This document shows, one piece after another, positions 26,602-35,126 of a DNA stretch of 55,179 nucleotides (the first letter of the stretch is position 1; the number at the start of each line of letters is the position of its first letter). Both the position numbers and the translations under genes were made by a program. Origin of the DNA: Segatella paludivivens DSM 17968 = JCM 13650 (GTDB lineage: Bacteria; Bacteroidota; Bacteroidia; Bacteroidales; Bacteroidaceae); contig NZ_KB890638.1 in NCBI RefSeq assembly GCF_000373185.1, positions 129,193-184,371 of the forward strand. Reading direction: 5' to 3'. Under the pieces are notes generated by a model. It ran no database searches and had not been told where the DNA came from. It saw nothing but the letters and a program-made list of their open reading frames with translations.

Positions 26602-27168
26602 ATGGAAAAAGTTTTATACATAAAGAATATGGTTTGCGACCGCTGTAAAATGGCTGTCAGAAAGATTATTACTGACAACGGATTGCATATTATCGATTTG
26701 GAACTTGGTGTTGTAAAACTTGATGATAACATTAACGAAACAATACAAAACAGATTGCGAAACGAACTCAACACGTTAGGATTTGAGCTTCTTGACGATC
26801 ACCGCCAACAGACAATCGGTAAAATTAAATCCGCCATTATCAAACTTGTCCATTACCATGACAGTAAATCAACACAGAATATTAGCGACTATCTTTCCAA
26901 TCAACTGAATAGCGATTATAGCGCGCTTAGCAAATTATTCAGCGAGGTGAACGGAATAACAATAGAGCGCTACTATATTGAGCAGCGCATTGAAAGAGTT
27001 AAGGAACTTATAAGATATGACGAACTAAGCCTAACTCAAATATCATTAAAGATGAACTATTCAAGTGTAGCTTATCTAAGCAGTCAGTTCAAAAGTGTAA
27101 CAGGAATGACGCCAACGGAGTTCAAGGCTCTTCGCAAAAACACTAGAAAGAATTTGGATAGTATCTAG
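26602..27168 (+). CDS. AraC-family regulator with N-terminal HMA-like metal domain
   Basis: Probable metal-responsive transcription factor. The 188-residue protein starts with an HMA-like domain (YIKNMVCDRCKMAVRKII, residues 6-23, with CxxC; about 1-70) and ends with an AraC DNA-binding domain (about 85-180: YYIEQRIERVKELI, LSLTQISLKMNYSSVAYLSSQFKSVTGMTPTEFKALR). The domain order is unusual for AraC proteins, which normally sense small molecules. Lying beside copZ-copA, it is a good candidate Cu+ sensor for them; this is inference. Its stop overlaps that of the convergent MATE gene by 4 bases. Confidence 0.85.
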   Translation: MEKVLYIKNMVCDRCKMAVRKIITDNGLHIIDLELGVVKLDDNINETIQNRLRNELNTLGFELLDDHRQQTIGKIKSAIIKLVHYHDSKSTQNISDYLSNQLNSDYSALSKLFSEVNGITIERYYIEQRIERVKELIRYDELSLTQISLKMNYSSVAYLSSQFKSVTGMTPTEFKALRKNTRKNLDSI

Positions 27169-28496
27169 CGTAACTCCCTGAATGTATATATCATTATTGG
27201 AATGGTTAGCATGCATGCTAAGCTATCACTTATCAACTGTGTTATCTCTAAACCAAACAAACCAAAGCATTTTGGAAGTATTATTATCAATGGTATGAAA
27301 AACAAGCCTCGTCTTGCCGATGCCAATAAATTAGCACGCCAAGGCTTACGACATGTCTGAGTACACATGTTACTAGCCATTGTAAATTCATTGAATGGAT
27401 ATCCTAAGAGTTGCCAACCCAAAGCAGCACCTCCTATTTTTATAACATCAGGATCATTTCTAAACAATCCGATTATGTCATTGCTGAATGATAAACCAAC
27501 AACTGCACACATAATCAGAAACAATGTACCTAATTTTACGGTAAACCAATATCCCTTCTTTAGTCTTGAATACAACTTTGCACCATAGCAGAAGCCACAT
27601 AAAGGCTGAAAACCTTGTCCCAACCCAATTACAATAGACATAATAAACATTGCTATTCTAGTGACAATACTCATTGCTGCTATTGCAGCATCACCAAAGG
27701 CTCCTGCTGAGAGATTAAGCATTATCGTAGCTGTGCATTCCAATCCTTGACGTGAAAGAGAAGGACTTCCTCCATAAAATATTTCACGAATTGCATTCCA
27801 TGACGGCGAAAAATTTTTAAAATGAATTCCTATGTTTTGATTCATGTATGAAATTCTCAGTAGGATGCAAAAAGATACTATTTGTCCTATAACGGTTGCA
27901 AGAGCCGAACCACGCACGCCCATATTAAATCCAAATATAAACAATGGATTAAGAACAACATTAAGCAATGTACCTGTAACTATTCCCCACATTGCAAACC
28001 TTGCATTACCCTGAAATCTCATTTGGTTATTTAAAGTCAATGAAGATGTAAGAAAAGGCGCACCAAGCAATATTATTCCCATATAATCCTCTGTATATGG
28101 CAATATCGTTGGAGTACTACCGAGAAAAATAGAAAGAGGTTTAAGCATAATCTCGCCAACAATAGTAAACAACAAACCACACATCATTGAGTAGAAGAAT
28201 GCTGTACTTGCCATTTTTTGAGCATTTTTGTGCCGTTTTGCACCTAATTCACGAGAAATATAATTACCTGAGCCATGACCAAAAAAAAATCCAAAAGCCT
28301 GAATGAAGAACATCACGGAGAAAACTATTCCTACAGCAGCTGTTGCCTGGGTACTAAGTTTTCCTACAAAAAAAGTATCTGCCATATTATACAAACTCGT
28401 TACAAGCATTGATATAATAGTAGGAACAGCCATTGTCAATATCACCTTGTCTACAGGTGCAGACGTCAAAAAAGTGTAATTATCTATTTTTTGCAT
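27165..28496 (-). CDS. MATE-family efflux transporter
   Basis: Inner membrane exporter of drugs or metabolites driven by Na+ or H+; substrate unknown. The ATG at 28496 gives 443 residues starting MQKIDNYTFLTSAPVDKVILTMAVPTIISMLV; the longer frame to 28574 reads through the promoter. There are about 12 membrane segments, and MATE features include NMADTFFVGKLS (about 28-39) and, in the second half, GLGQGFQPLCGFCYGAK. Length fits the family. Confidence 0.92.
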   Translation of the reverse strand: MQKIDNYTFLTSAPVDKVILTMAVPTIISMLVTSLYNMADTFFVGKLSTQATAAVGIVFSVMFFIQAFGFFFGHGSGNYISRELGAKRHKNAQKMASTAFFYSMMCGLLFTIVGEIMLKPLSIFLGSTPTILPYTEDYMGIILLGAPFLTSSLTLNNQMRFQGNARFAMWGIVTGTLLNVVLNPLFIFGFNMGVRGSALATVIGQIVSFCILLRISYMNQNIGIHFKNFSPSWNAIREIFYGGSPSLSRQGLECTATIMLNLSAGAFGDAAIAAMSIVTRIAMFIMSIVIGLGQGFQPLCGFCYGAKLYSRLKKGYWFTVKLGTLFLIMCAVVGLSFSNDIIGLFRNDPDVIKIGGAALGWQLLGYPFNEFTMASNMCTQTCRKPWRANLLASARRGLFFIPLIIILPKCFGLFGLEITQLISDSLACMLTIPIMIYTFRELR

Positions 28497-28504
28497 TGCG
28501 AATA

Positions 28505-28536
28505 CAAAAGTATTGCTATTTTTACAAACATACAAA
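28505..28536 (-). promoter_or_regulatory. Promoter of the MATE gene, close to the start codon
   Basis: On the minus strand TTTG (28533-28536) and TActTTTG (28505-28512) are spaced by 20 bases. The box ends 8 bases before the ATG, so the mRNA is probably leaderless or nearly so. Confidence 0.7.
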
Positions 28537-28584
28537 GAAATGGTGTGCATTAACAATAATAAGTAGTTGCCCATACTTATAAAA

Positions 28585-28612
28585 GCGCCACATACAACAT
28601 TGTATATGGCGC
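28585..28612 (-). terminator. Isolated hairpin with short T run
   Basis: GCGCCACATACAA and TTGTATATGGCGC pair over 13 positions with one mismatch. On the minus strand TTTT follows. It lies 386 bases past the wecB-like gene and 49 bases upstream of the MATE promoter, so what it terminates is unclear. The interval 28613-28937 between them is AT-rich and shows no gene or promoter I can support. Confidence 0.5.
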
Positions 28613-28937
28613 GAAATAATCATTCATTTTTGTCATTCGACATTTAAAAAAAACATCCTGAATAATCTTCTATTTGCTAATTACTATCGAAAAACTTGAA
28701 GCTTATAAATTCGAAAATAAATTATTACGTTAAATAGAGACTTTACTTATCATTATTATATTAACTAAAAATGTCAGTACACTCAATCTTAAAGTTGGAG
28801 CATTTATTTACACTTGAGTAATGCTTAATGCGAATTCAATTTACTATTTTTATATCTTGTCTTACAGAATAATTATCTTTTTACAAAGAAAGAAAAAGAA
28901 ATAACAAAAAACAAGTAAAAATACATTTTTTAACTAT

Positions 28938-28990
28938 GTTTCCGTACACAATTTTAAACAAAAATACTACAAAAAATTGTGTACGAAAAC
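28938..28990. terminator. Long inverted repeat after the wecB-like gene
   Basis: The 18-base arms 28938-28955 and 28973-28990 pair with one mismatch around a 17-base A/T-rich loop. It starts 7 bases past the stop codon of the epimerase-like gene. T-rich bases flank the arms, but there is no classic U-tract right after the stem. It is probably a 3'-end structure. Confidence 0.6.
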
Positions 28991-28997
28991 AACAATA

Positions 28998-30095
28998 CTA
29001 ACAACTGAGAATTTGCAACATTCTCTCTGCGCTTCTTCCATCCCATCTATCTGGAATGCCAGCTTTTTTCCAGTTTCCATCAACCATTTCTTCCAAAGCA
29101 GAACAAAGACAGTCAGGATCTTCACCTACAAGCACATTTGTACCAACTTTTACTGTTTCAATATGTTCAGTATAGCTATTTAATGTGATACATGGAACTT
29201 GATTAAATGTTGCTTCTTCAGCTACATTCCCACTATCTGTAATAATACCGCAAGCATTTGCAGTTATATATCCAAAGTCAAGATAGCTCTGTGGCTCTAT
29301 AATTTTCATTATAGAAGGGAAACTAGTTGATGCGACTATATCAGCAACAACCTTTGCTGCCTTTCCACGCAAAGAAGCGATTATTGGCATTGTAGAATCT
29401 TTCATTCCACGTATCATCGCCTTAATCAACTTTTCTAGATGAGCCTCATCTCCTATCAAAGCCTTGCGGTTAAGTGTGAACAATATATATTTCTTTTCAT
29501 CTAGTCCTAGTTTATCTAGAACTTCCGGACGTTTCAATCTGCTGTGATTATATCTAAGATTATCAATCAATATATTCCCTACCATATAAACTCTGCTCAA
29601 TTCTGCACCTTCCTTATTAGCAATGTTGTTGTTGCTTATACCTGCAGTAAAGAGTATATCGCTCAAGCCATCAATTACAAGTCTGTTTATCTCTTTCGGC
29701 ATGGAAATATCAAAACTTCTTGTACCGGCAGCTATATGGGCAAGTCTTATTCCCTGTTTCTTTGTCACGATCGCAGCAGCCATAGTACTTGCCAAGTCAT
29801 CAACGACTATAACAGTATCAGTTGGATTCTGTTGAAGATATGATTCAAATTTAGACATAACCAACCCTGTAAGTTCATTGAGGTTTTCACAATCAACGCC
29901 AAGATAAGAATCAGGACGATTAATATTAAGATCGTCAAATAGAGAATCCTCTATTGTCTTGTCATCTTCCTTACCTGTAAAAACCAGTTTATAACTGATA
30001 TCGCGTCCTTCTTCGTGAGCTTTCGCGATAGCTCTTATTATAGGTGCCACCTTTATGAAATTAGGTCGTGCGCCAACTACAATACATATATTCAT
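28998..30095 (-). CDS. Divergent UDP-GlcNAc 2-epimerase (WecB/MnaA) homologue
   Basis: The GT-B fold of non-hydrolysing UDP-GlcNAc 2-epimerases is clear: VGARPNFIKVAPIIRA (residues 7-22), NRLVIDGLSD, GNILIDNL, TDSGNVAEEATFNQVPCI (about 295-312). Family-conserved residues differ. HVEAGLRT is here HIAAGTRS (catalytic Glu to Ala), T-x-HRRE is TLNRKA (His to Asn), HGDT is VDDL and DSGGIQEE is DSGNVAEE. Asp and the second Glu of PEE (PKEINR) remain. The protein may have altered or no epimerase activity. It stands alone between terminators, with a TAccTTTG promoter box about 25 bases upstream. Confidence 0.85.
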   Translation of the reverse strand: MNICIVVGARPNFIKVAPIIRAIAKAHEEGRDISYKLVFTGKEDDKTIEDSLFDDLNINRPDSYLGVDCENLNELTGLVMSKFESYLQQNPTDTVIVVDDLASTMAAAIVTKKQGIRLAHIAAGTRSFDISMPKEINRLVIDGLSDILFTAGISNNNIANKEGAELSRVYMVGNILIDNLRYNHSRLKRPEVLDKLGLDEKKYILFTLNRKALIGDEAHLEKLIKAMIRGMKDSTMPIIASLRGKAAKVVADIVASTSFPSIMKIIEPQSYLDFGYITANACGIITDSGNVAEEATFNQVPCITLNSYTEHIETVKVGTNVLVGEDPDCLCSALEEMVDGNWKKAGIPDRWDGRSAERMLQILSC

Positions 30096-30128
30096 ATTCG
30101 TGTCTCATTTATTTAATGCAAAGGTAAT

Positions 30129-30170
30129 AAAAAAATAGAGGTCGCAAATTATTGCGACCTCTATTTTTTA
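30129..30170. terminator. Bidirectional-looking terminator after the SPFH gene
   Basis: AATAGAGGTCGCAA and TTGCGACCTCTATT form a perfect 14-base stem with a 4-base loop, A-rich on one side and T-rich on the other. On the minus strand it ends the nfeD-SPFH unit, just past that stop codon. Confidence 0.92.
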
Positions 30171-31121
30171 CTCTCCCTTGAACAATTCCTTTATTCCTCC
30201 AATGCTTCCCATCAGATTTGTTGCCTCATAAGGCAGGAATACAGTCTTTGTCTTGTCGCCAGCAGCAACATCCTGCAACATCTGTATGTATTTCTGCGCA
30301 AGCAAATAGTTCGCAGGATTGCTAGACTTTCCAACAGCGTCCGTTATCTTTTGTATTGCTACAGCTTCAGCTTCAGCTTTCTTTATTCGTGCATTAGCAT
30401 CACCTTCAGCACGTAATATAGCTTGTTGCTTGTCGGCTTCTGCACGGTTTATCATGGCAGCTTTGTCACCTTCACTCTGCAATATCTGTGCTTGTTTATC
30501 AGCCTCACTTGTAAGGATTGTCGCACGCTTGTTACGCTCTGCCTGCATTTGCTTTTCCATTGCCTGCAATACGCTTTCTGGAGGAGTTATATCCTGCAAC
30601 TCAACACGGTTCACTTTTATACCCCACTTGTTTGTTGCGTCATCAAGTACGCCACGAAGTTTAGTATTTATGGTATCACGACTTGTCAAAGTCTGGTCAA
30701 GTTCCATATCTCCTATTATATTACGCAGTGTTGTCTGTGTAAGTTTCTCTATCGCGTTTGGCAAGTTATTAATCTCATATGCAGCTTTGAACGGATCTAC
30801 AATCTGGAAATACAACAATGCGTTTATCTGCATCTGAATATTATCTTTGGTGATAACATTTTGTCTGTCAAAATCATAAACCTGTTCACGAAGATCAATG
30901 GTATTAGTATACACATATCTTCCATTAGACATTGATACCATTGCTTTTGAACGGTCTATAAACGGAATGATAATGTTAATACCTGGCTTAAGGGTTGCGA
31001 AATACTTTCCAAGTCGCTCTATAATTTTTGTTTCACTCTGTGGAATTATTACCACCGTCATCTTTATGAAGATGATTGCAAGCACTACGGCTGCGATTAA
31101 AGCATAAAAAGCAATACTCAT
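30168..31121 (-). CDS. SPFH/stomatin-family membrane protein (paraslipin type)
   Basis: Membrane scaffold of the stomatin/prohibitin group, likely forming oligomers in membrane microdomains. The 317 residues have one N-terminal membrane segment (FYALIAAVVLAIIFIKMTVVII), an SPFH domain (about 28-200: ERLGKYFATLKPGINIIIPF, VITKDNIQMQINALLYFQI, LRNIIGDMELDQTLTSRD) and a long charged coiled coil (about 185-265) with repeated SEGDKAAMINRAEADKQ-type units. The nfeD gene lies 20 bases upstream, the classic pairing for this family. Confidence 0.93.
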   Translation of the reverse strand: MSIAFYALIAAVVLAIIFIKMTVVIIPQSETKIIERLGKYFATLKPGINIIIPFIDRSKAMVSMSNGRYVYTNTIDLREQVYDFDRQNVITKDNIQMQINALLYFQIVDPFKAAYEINNLPNAIEKLTQTTLRNIIGDMELDQTLTSRDTINTKLRGVLDDATNKWGIKVNRVELQDITPPESVLQAMEKQMQAERNKRATILTSEADKQAQILQSEGDKAAMINRAEADKQQAILRAEGDANARIKKAEAEAVAIQKITDAVGKSSNPANYLLAQKYIQMLQDVAAGDKTKTVFLPYEATNLMGSIGGIKELFKGE

Positions 31122-31141
31122 AATTTTATTTTATTTAATGA

Positions 31142-31588
31142 TTAAACTGGTTTTACTGTTACTATAATAGACTCTCTGCCTATTATTTCAACTTTCTGTC
31201 CTTTGGATATTGGCTCCGTTACATTACTAACGGCTTTCCATTCGTCTCCATCTACTTTTACGTATCCGCTTCCATCAGGTTCTATAGACTCTATCACCGT
31301 ACCCACTCTACCTATCAGTGCGTCAATATTACTTGCCCTATCCTCTCCGCTTTTGTGCAGTCGTTCTATCAAACGTGGTCGAATCAATCGTATACTCAAT
31401 ATTGAGCATAAAGCCCAAATCAAGACTTGTGCCCAAAATGGCAACACAAACGACGTGAATATAGACACAAAAGCTCCTATGGCAAAGCATGTTACAAAGA
31501 AGTCTCCGGAACTTAATTCAAGTATCAGACAACAAAACATCACTATTGTCCAAACCACCCATAAATTACTTGTAATAAATTCTATCAT
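31142..31588 (-). CDS. NfeD-family membrane protein
   Basis: Partner of stomatin-like proteins; it has membrane segments and a C-terminal OB-fold. The ATG at 31588 gives 148 residues starting MIEFITSNLWVVW. Two or three hydrophobic segments (WVVWTIVMFCCLILEL, FFVTCFAIGAFVSIF, AQVLIWALCSILSI) precede an OB-fold (about 88-148: LIGRVGTVIESIEPDGSGYVKVDGDEWKAV). The short form lacks the N-terminal ClpP-like protease domain. Confidence 0.9.
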   Translation of the reverse strand: MIEFITSNLWVVWTIVMFCCLILELSSGDFFVTCFAIGAFVSIFTSFVLPFWAQVLIWALCSILSIRLIRPRLIERLHKSGEDRASNIDALIGRVGTVIESIEPDGSGYVKVDGDEWKAVSNVTEPISKGQKVEIIGRESIIVTVKPV

Positions 31589-31656
31589 AGCATTAAATTT
31601 TTTGTTATAATTAATAGCTACCTTCACTACATATAATTAAATGAAGGTAACAAATA

Positions 31657-32526
31657 TTATCTCCTATTCGATTTACGTATCGACTTCTTTACAGGCTTGT
31701 TATTGTTAGCATATCCTGAAGCCTGATAATATTTTAAGGCATTAGGCATAAGTGCCTCAATTGCAGCAATACGCTTTGAATCAGATGGGTGATCGCTGAA
31801 CAAGTCGTTGTTATTACTACTTCCGCCCTGCTCTGCCATTCTCTTCCAGAACGGTACAGCTACCTCAGGATTGTAACCAGCCATAGCTGCAAATATCAAT
31901 CCCATGTAGTCAGCTTCACTCTCGTTATCTCTACTGTATTTCAAATTACGAAAAGAGAAGTATTCTCCAGCTATTCCTGACGCAATATCTCCAGTTCCAC
32001 TTCTAACTGCAGAATTAAGTATAGTCCCCAATGCCATAGTTCCATATTGTTGACGTGCTTTCTTTGACATCTGTTCAGCACTGTGCTTAGCTACAGCGTG
32101 AGCAATTTCATGTCCTAGTACAATAGCAAGAGAAGCCTCGTTCTGCGTAACAGGTAGTAGACCTTCATAAACTACAATTTTACCCCCTGGCATACAGAAG
32201 GCATTAACCTCTTTGTCGGCAACAAGGTTAAACTCCCATGAATAGTTTTGTATTTCGGAAGTCATATTGTTATTTTTCAGATATGTATCAACAGCTGCTG
32301 CCAATCGCTTTCCAACGCGCTGAACCATAGCTGTGCTGGCAGCATCGGTTGATTTCTTAGCGCCTTGCATATACTTTGAATACTCTTGGTTACTATAACT
32401 GAGTATTTCAGAGTCAGAAAAGAGTAAATTGTGTTTGCGCCCGGTTATTGGTACAGTTTGTGTTGTACCACAAGCCGATAAGATTAATACGACAACAAGG
32501 AACAATATGAACTTGATTCTTTTCAT
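31657..32526 (-). CDS. M48-family metallopeptidase lipoprotein
   Basis: Zn-dependent periplasmic or outer membrane protease, similar to the LoiP/BepA group. The ATG at 32526 gives 289 residues starting MKRIKFILFLVVVLILSACG, a lipoprotein signal with Cys at about residue 19. The zinc motif is VLGHEIAHAVAKH (about residues 136-148), and a downstream glutamate lies in SRDNESEADYMGL (about 195-207). HPSDSKRIAAIEAL is typical of the family end. It probably acts in outer membrane protein quality control. Confidence 0.93.
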   Translation of the reverse strand: MKRIKFILFLVVVLILSACGTTQTVPITGRKHNLLFSDSEILSYSNQEYSKYMQGAKKSTDAASTAMVQRVGKRLAAAVDTYLKNNNMTSEIQNYSWEFNLVADKEVNAFCMPGGKIVVYEGLLPVTQNEASLAIVLGHEIAHAVAKHSAEQMSKKARQQYGTMALGTILNSAVRSGTGDIASGIAGEYFSFRNLKYSRDNESEADYMGLIFAAMAGYNPEVAVPFWKRMAEQGGSSNNNDLFSDHPSDSKRIAAIEALMPNALKYYQASGYANNNKPVKKSIRKSNRR

Positions 32527-32691
32527 TTTCTTTAATTGATTATAAATTTTAATTGCAAATATATAGTATTTTGAATAAAGCACAAAATAAAACCTATTTT
32601 ATTTGCTAATTATATAAGTAATCAAAGCTATCATTGCATTTTGGATTATTCGATTAATAGTGACAATACTATTCGTCAGATTTCTAAGAAC

Positions 32692-32878
32692 AAAAAAAAC
32701 AGTTCCGGAATCACTTCCAAAACTGCTATATTTTGTGATTTGAAATTTCTATGTAGAGCGACGCTTTCGCTCTCGGTTATCCTACAATCTTGAATCTTTA
32801 CCTTAAATCTAATACCATTCCGAATCACAATCTTTAAACCTAATAACTAAAAACCTAAACAATCTATTAACCTTTTGT
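32692..32878 (-). ncRNA. Candidate small RNA, about 185 bases
   Basis: A strong promoter (32884-32914) and a Rho-independent terminator (CAGTT-tt-GGAA-gtga-TTCC-gg-AACTG plus eight T, 32692-32725) bracket a stretch with no ORF. Internal pairing supports a folded RNA: TTGTGATT (about 32823) can pair with AATCACAA (about 32737), enclosing an AGAGCG/CGCTCT hairpin near 32758-32776. The first 55 bases or so contain no C at all. I do not recognise a named family. It lies between an M48 gene and a HAD gene. Confidence 0.65.
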
Positions 32879-32883
32879 TGATG

Positions 32884-32914
32884 CAAAGGTATGAAGGATT
32901 TGAATACATTCCAA
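32884..32914 (-). promoter_or_regulatory. Promoter of the candidate small RNA
   Basis: On the minus strand TTG (32912-32914) and TAccTTTG (32884-32891) are spaced by 20 bases. It lies 47 bases past the HAD gene's stop codon and points away from it, with no ORF downstream until the M48 start. Confidence 0.75.
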
Positions 32915-32961
32915 GAATAAATAGGATTTTAATCATTATTGCATCGTTTTCTTGACCTAAA

Positions 32962-33594
32962 TCAAATATTTGTGTGCGCACACACACATAAAACATCTTT
33001 TGTCCAGTCCTCACCGTTAATTGCCCGTATAGTATTGATACCCAAACTTTTTGCAGCTTCCACATTGTTTGGACCATCATCAATGAACAAAGTTTCCTCT
33101 GGCTTCACGTTTTCCTTGTCAAGAATGAACTCAAAAAAACATTTGGAAGGTTTCAATGCACCTATTTTATAACTCACATAAAGTTCATCCATATAATGCT
33201 GTATACTGTTTCCCTTTCCGTCAAACTCATTGCTGCAAGTCCACGACATCATGAACTCATTCGTATTACTAGCTAAAGCCAGTCGATAACCTTGTTTGCG
33301 CAAAGTATCAAGAAGTTTTATATTTCTTTCTGGTAAATCAGCTGCATAACCAAGCCATGCATGCCTGCAATCATTCCAGCTGATCTCATGACCAATATCT
33401 TTTCCTAAAGCCTCAAGAAACTCTTTATCTGTTATTTTACCTTCTTCCAGATCTCCAAATATTCCTGTTTGTGTATAAGCATTAAGACGTGAATCAGCAT
33501 TGTCCAATCCCAATGCGGAAAATCGTTTCACAGATTCGTCACGATCACTGGTATAGATAACACCACCTAAATCAAACAATATAAGTTTAATCAT
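32962..33594 (-). CDS. HAD-superfamily hydrolase (subfamily IA)
   Basis: Small-molecule phosphatase of unknown substrate. The ATG at 33594 gives 210 residues. Motif I is FDLGGVIYTSD (residues 6-16), motif II LASNTNEF (about 102-109), the lysine lies in KIGALKPSKCFFE (about 143-155) and motif IV FIDDGPNNVEAAKSLGI (about 168-184). The start lies 1 base past the stop of the flavin-binding membrane protein gene, so the two are probably co-transcribed. Confidence 0.9.
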   Translation of the reverse strand: MIKLILFDLGGVIYTSDRDESVKRFSALGLDNADSRLNAYTQTGIFGDLEEGKITDKEFLEALGKDIGHEISWNDCRHAWLGYAADLPERNIKLLDTLRKQGYRLALASNTNEFMMSWTCSNEFDGKGNSIQHYMDELYVSYKIGALKPSKCFFEFILDKENVKPEETLFIDDGPNNVEAAKSLGINTIRAINGEDWTKDVLCVCAHTNI

Positions 33595-33595
33595 A

Positions 33596-34684
33596 TCACT
33601 TTGAGTTTTGTGCCACCTTAAATAATGTACCTGTAGGACAAACGAAACGGCAATAAGGACGCGGCACAAAAATTGATAATATCATAAACATAGCTGCAAG
33701 AACTAATACTGTTACAGACGCACTAGTAATGATAAAGGCTGAGAAGATTTCATAATCCATCCATTCAAAACCTACACCAACAAGCATCATCATCATTAAT
33801 ACAGCCCACAATATTTCTCTAAACTTTCCAAGCATCTTTACTGTTTCAGGTTTCATCTTCAACTTGTTGCGCTTATTCATCCTCCCAGCAAGCTCCTGTA
33901 AAGAGCCACATGGACAAATATATGTACAATAATGGCTTTTCTTGCCAAAAAGAGGATAAACAAATGCCGTTATGAGCATTATTATAGGTATTACTGAAAT
34001 CCATATATTTATACCTGTTGACATATAACCAACCATTAGTGAATAAGAAATGAAGGTACCACACCAGAATCCCAATACAACAACATTAAGAACGAGTTGC
34101 ACTGTGCGATAAGTCTTTTTACGATAAAACAATGGTATTATAGCTCCCATAAGCACAACTACAAGTCCTGCTATATTCTTTGCACTAAAGTCCATATTGT
34201 CAAAAGGAGATGGTTTCACTGCGTTTTTGGCTGCATATTGCAATCCACGCTGCACATTACCTAAAATACCACGTGATGAGTATGTAGCACCACTCATACC
34301 ATCTACTTTCATTTTCTGAGCATCATCAACGGTCTTACCATTCCAAGCAGTAAGCAACTTTGATGCCCTTGCAAAGAATTCAGGGGTTTCAGAGTTTTTT
34401 AATGCCTTTATCTTAACAACCTTTCCATCTTTCAGATATATCTCCAATGGTACATTACCACCATATCCATTAACATCTTTAGCCAATGATGAAGTATTAA
34501 TTATCACTGTTCCATCAGGCAATGAACTCATTGGATTTACTTTTCCATCTTTATTGACAATTTCTTTATTTGCCATGCTCATCTTATGTCCCCATACCTT
34601 TCCATCACGCACAACGGCAACAACAGCAAGGGCGATAATGCATGTAGCAAGAGCAAGTAATTGCTTATAATTTTTATTCTTCAT
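33596..34684 (-). CDS. FMN-binding and 4Fe-4S membrane protein (NosR/RnfG-like)
   Basis: Probable membrane electron-transfer protein. The 362 residues have an N-terminal membrane segment, a periplasmic FMN-binding domain with the flavinylation motif DGMSGATYSS (about residues 128-137, threonine being the FMN acceptor), and five or six further membrane segments. Two Cys clusters follow: YCTYICPCGSLQE (about 251-263) and YCRFVCPTGTLF (about 343-354). Longer NosR proteins continue into a ferredoxin domain, which is missing here. No reductase or ApbE flavin transferase gene is seen nearby. Confidence 0.88.
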   Translation of the reverse strand: MKNKNYKQLLALATCIIALAVVAVVRDGKVWGHKMSMANKEIVNKDGKVNPMSSLPDGTVIINTSSLAKDVNGYGGNVPLEIYLKDGKVVKIKALKNSETPEFFARASKLLTAWNGKTVDDAQKMKVDGMSGATYSSRGILGNVQRGLQYAAKNAVKPSPFDNMDFSAKNIAGLVVVLMGAIIPLFYRKKTYRTVQLVLNVVVLGFWCGTFISYSLMVGYMSTGINIWISVIPIIMLITAFVYPLFGKKSHYCTYICPCGSLQELAGRMNKRNKLKMKPETVKMLGKFREILWAVLMMMMLVGVGFEWMDYEIFSAFIITSASVTVLVLAAMFMILSIFVPRPYCRFVCPTGTLFKVAQNSK

Positions 34685-35063
34685 CTCTTTATTTTGTTAT
34701 ATTCAGATGCAAAACTACTAATAAAATAACAGTAACATCTTTACCACTCCACCATTTTAATAAATATTGGCATAAATAATTGATTAGCTCTCATGTGTTT
34801 TTCTGCTTTTTAGCTACGCAGCTACGTCATTCGTTGAATCTCCTTTAAACAAAGGAGTTCATAAAGTATAAACCAGAAAAAATAGCTACGTCAAGCTACG
34901 GTCAAGCTACATCAATTATTATAGTAATAGTAAGCCTTATTTACAGCATACCATCCTTTTAATGAAAATACCAATTAAGTTGTAATGACATTTCGTTATG
35001 TCAACCTATTCGGTTCTTCTTCAATTTAGGGGGATATCCTCAATATATGAACTTGGACACCCA
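34685..35063. other. Non-coding stretch left of the copy B element
   Basis: I see no gene. It holds a CTCCTTT-aaac-AAAGGAG hairpin (34840-34857) and several AGCTACG/AAGCTAC direct repeats near 34813-34910. It also holds a second, partial match to the inverted-repeat end (ACCAGAAAAAATAG, about 34874-34887). Confidence 0.5.
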
Positions 35064-35126
35064 ACCAGAAAAAGTTTTTTAATGTCACTAATGTCATAAT
35101 GTCACAAACCCTTTGTTTATAAGGGC

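Noticed and set aside
32692..32878. 6S RNA, tmRNA or SRP RNA
   Set aside because: No long closing stem with a central bubble, no tag-peptide or tRNA-like end, and no SRP GGAA/GNRA signature; left as an unassigned small RNA.
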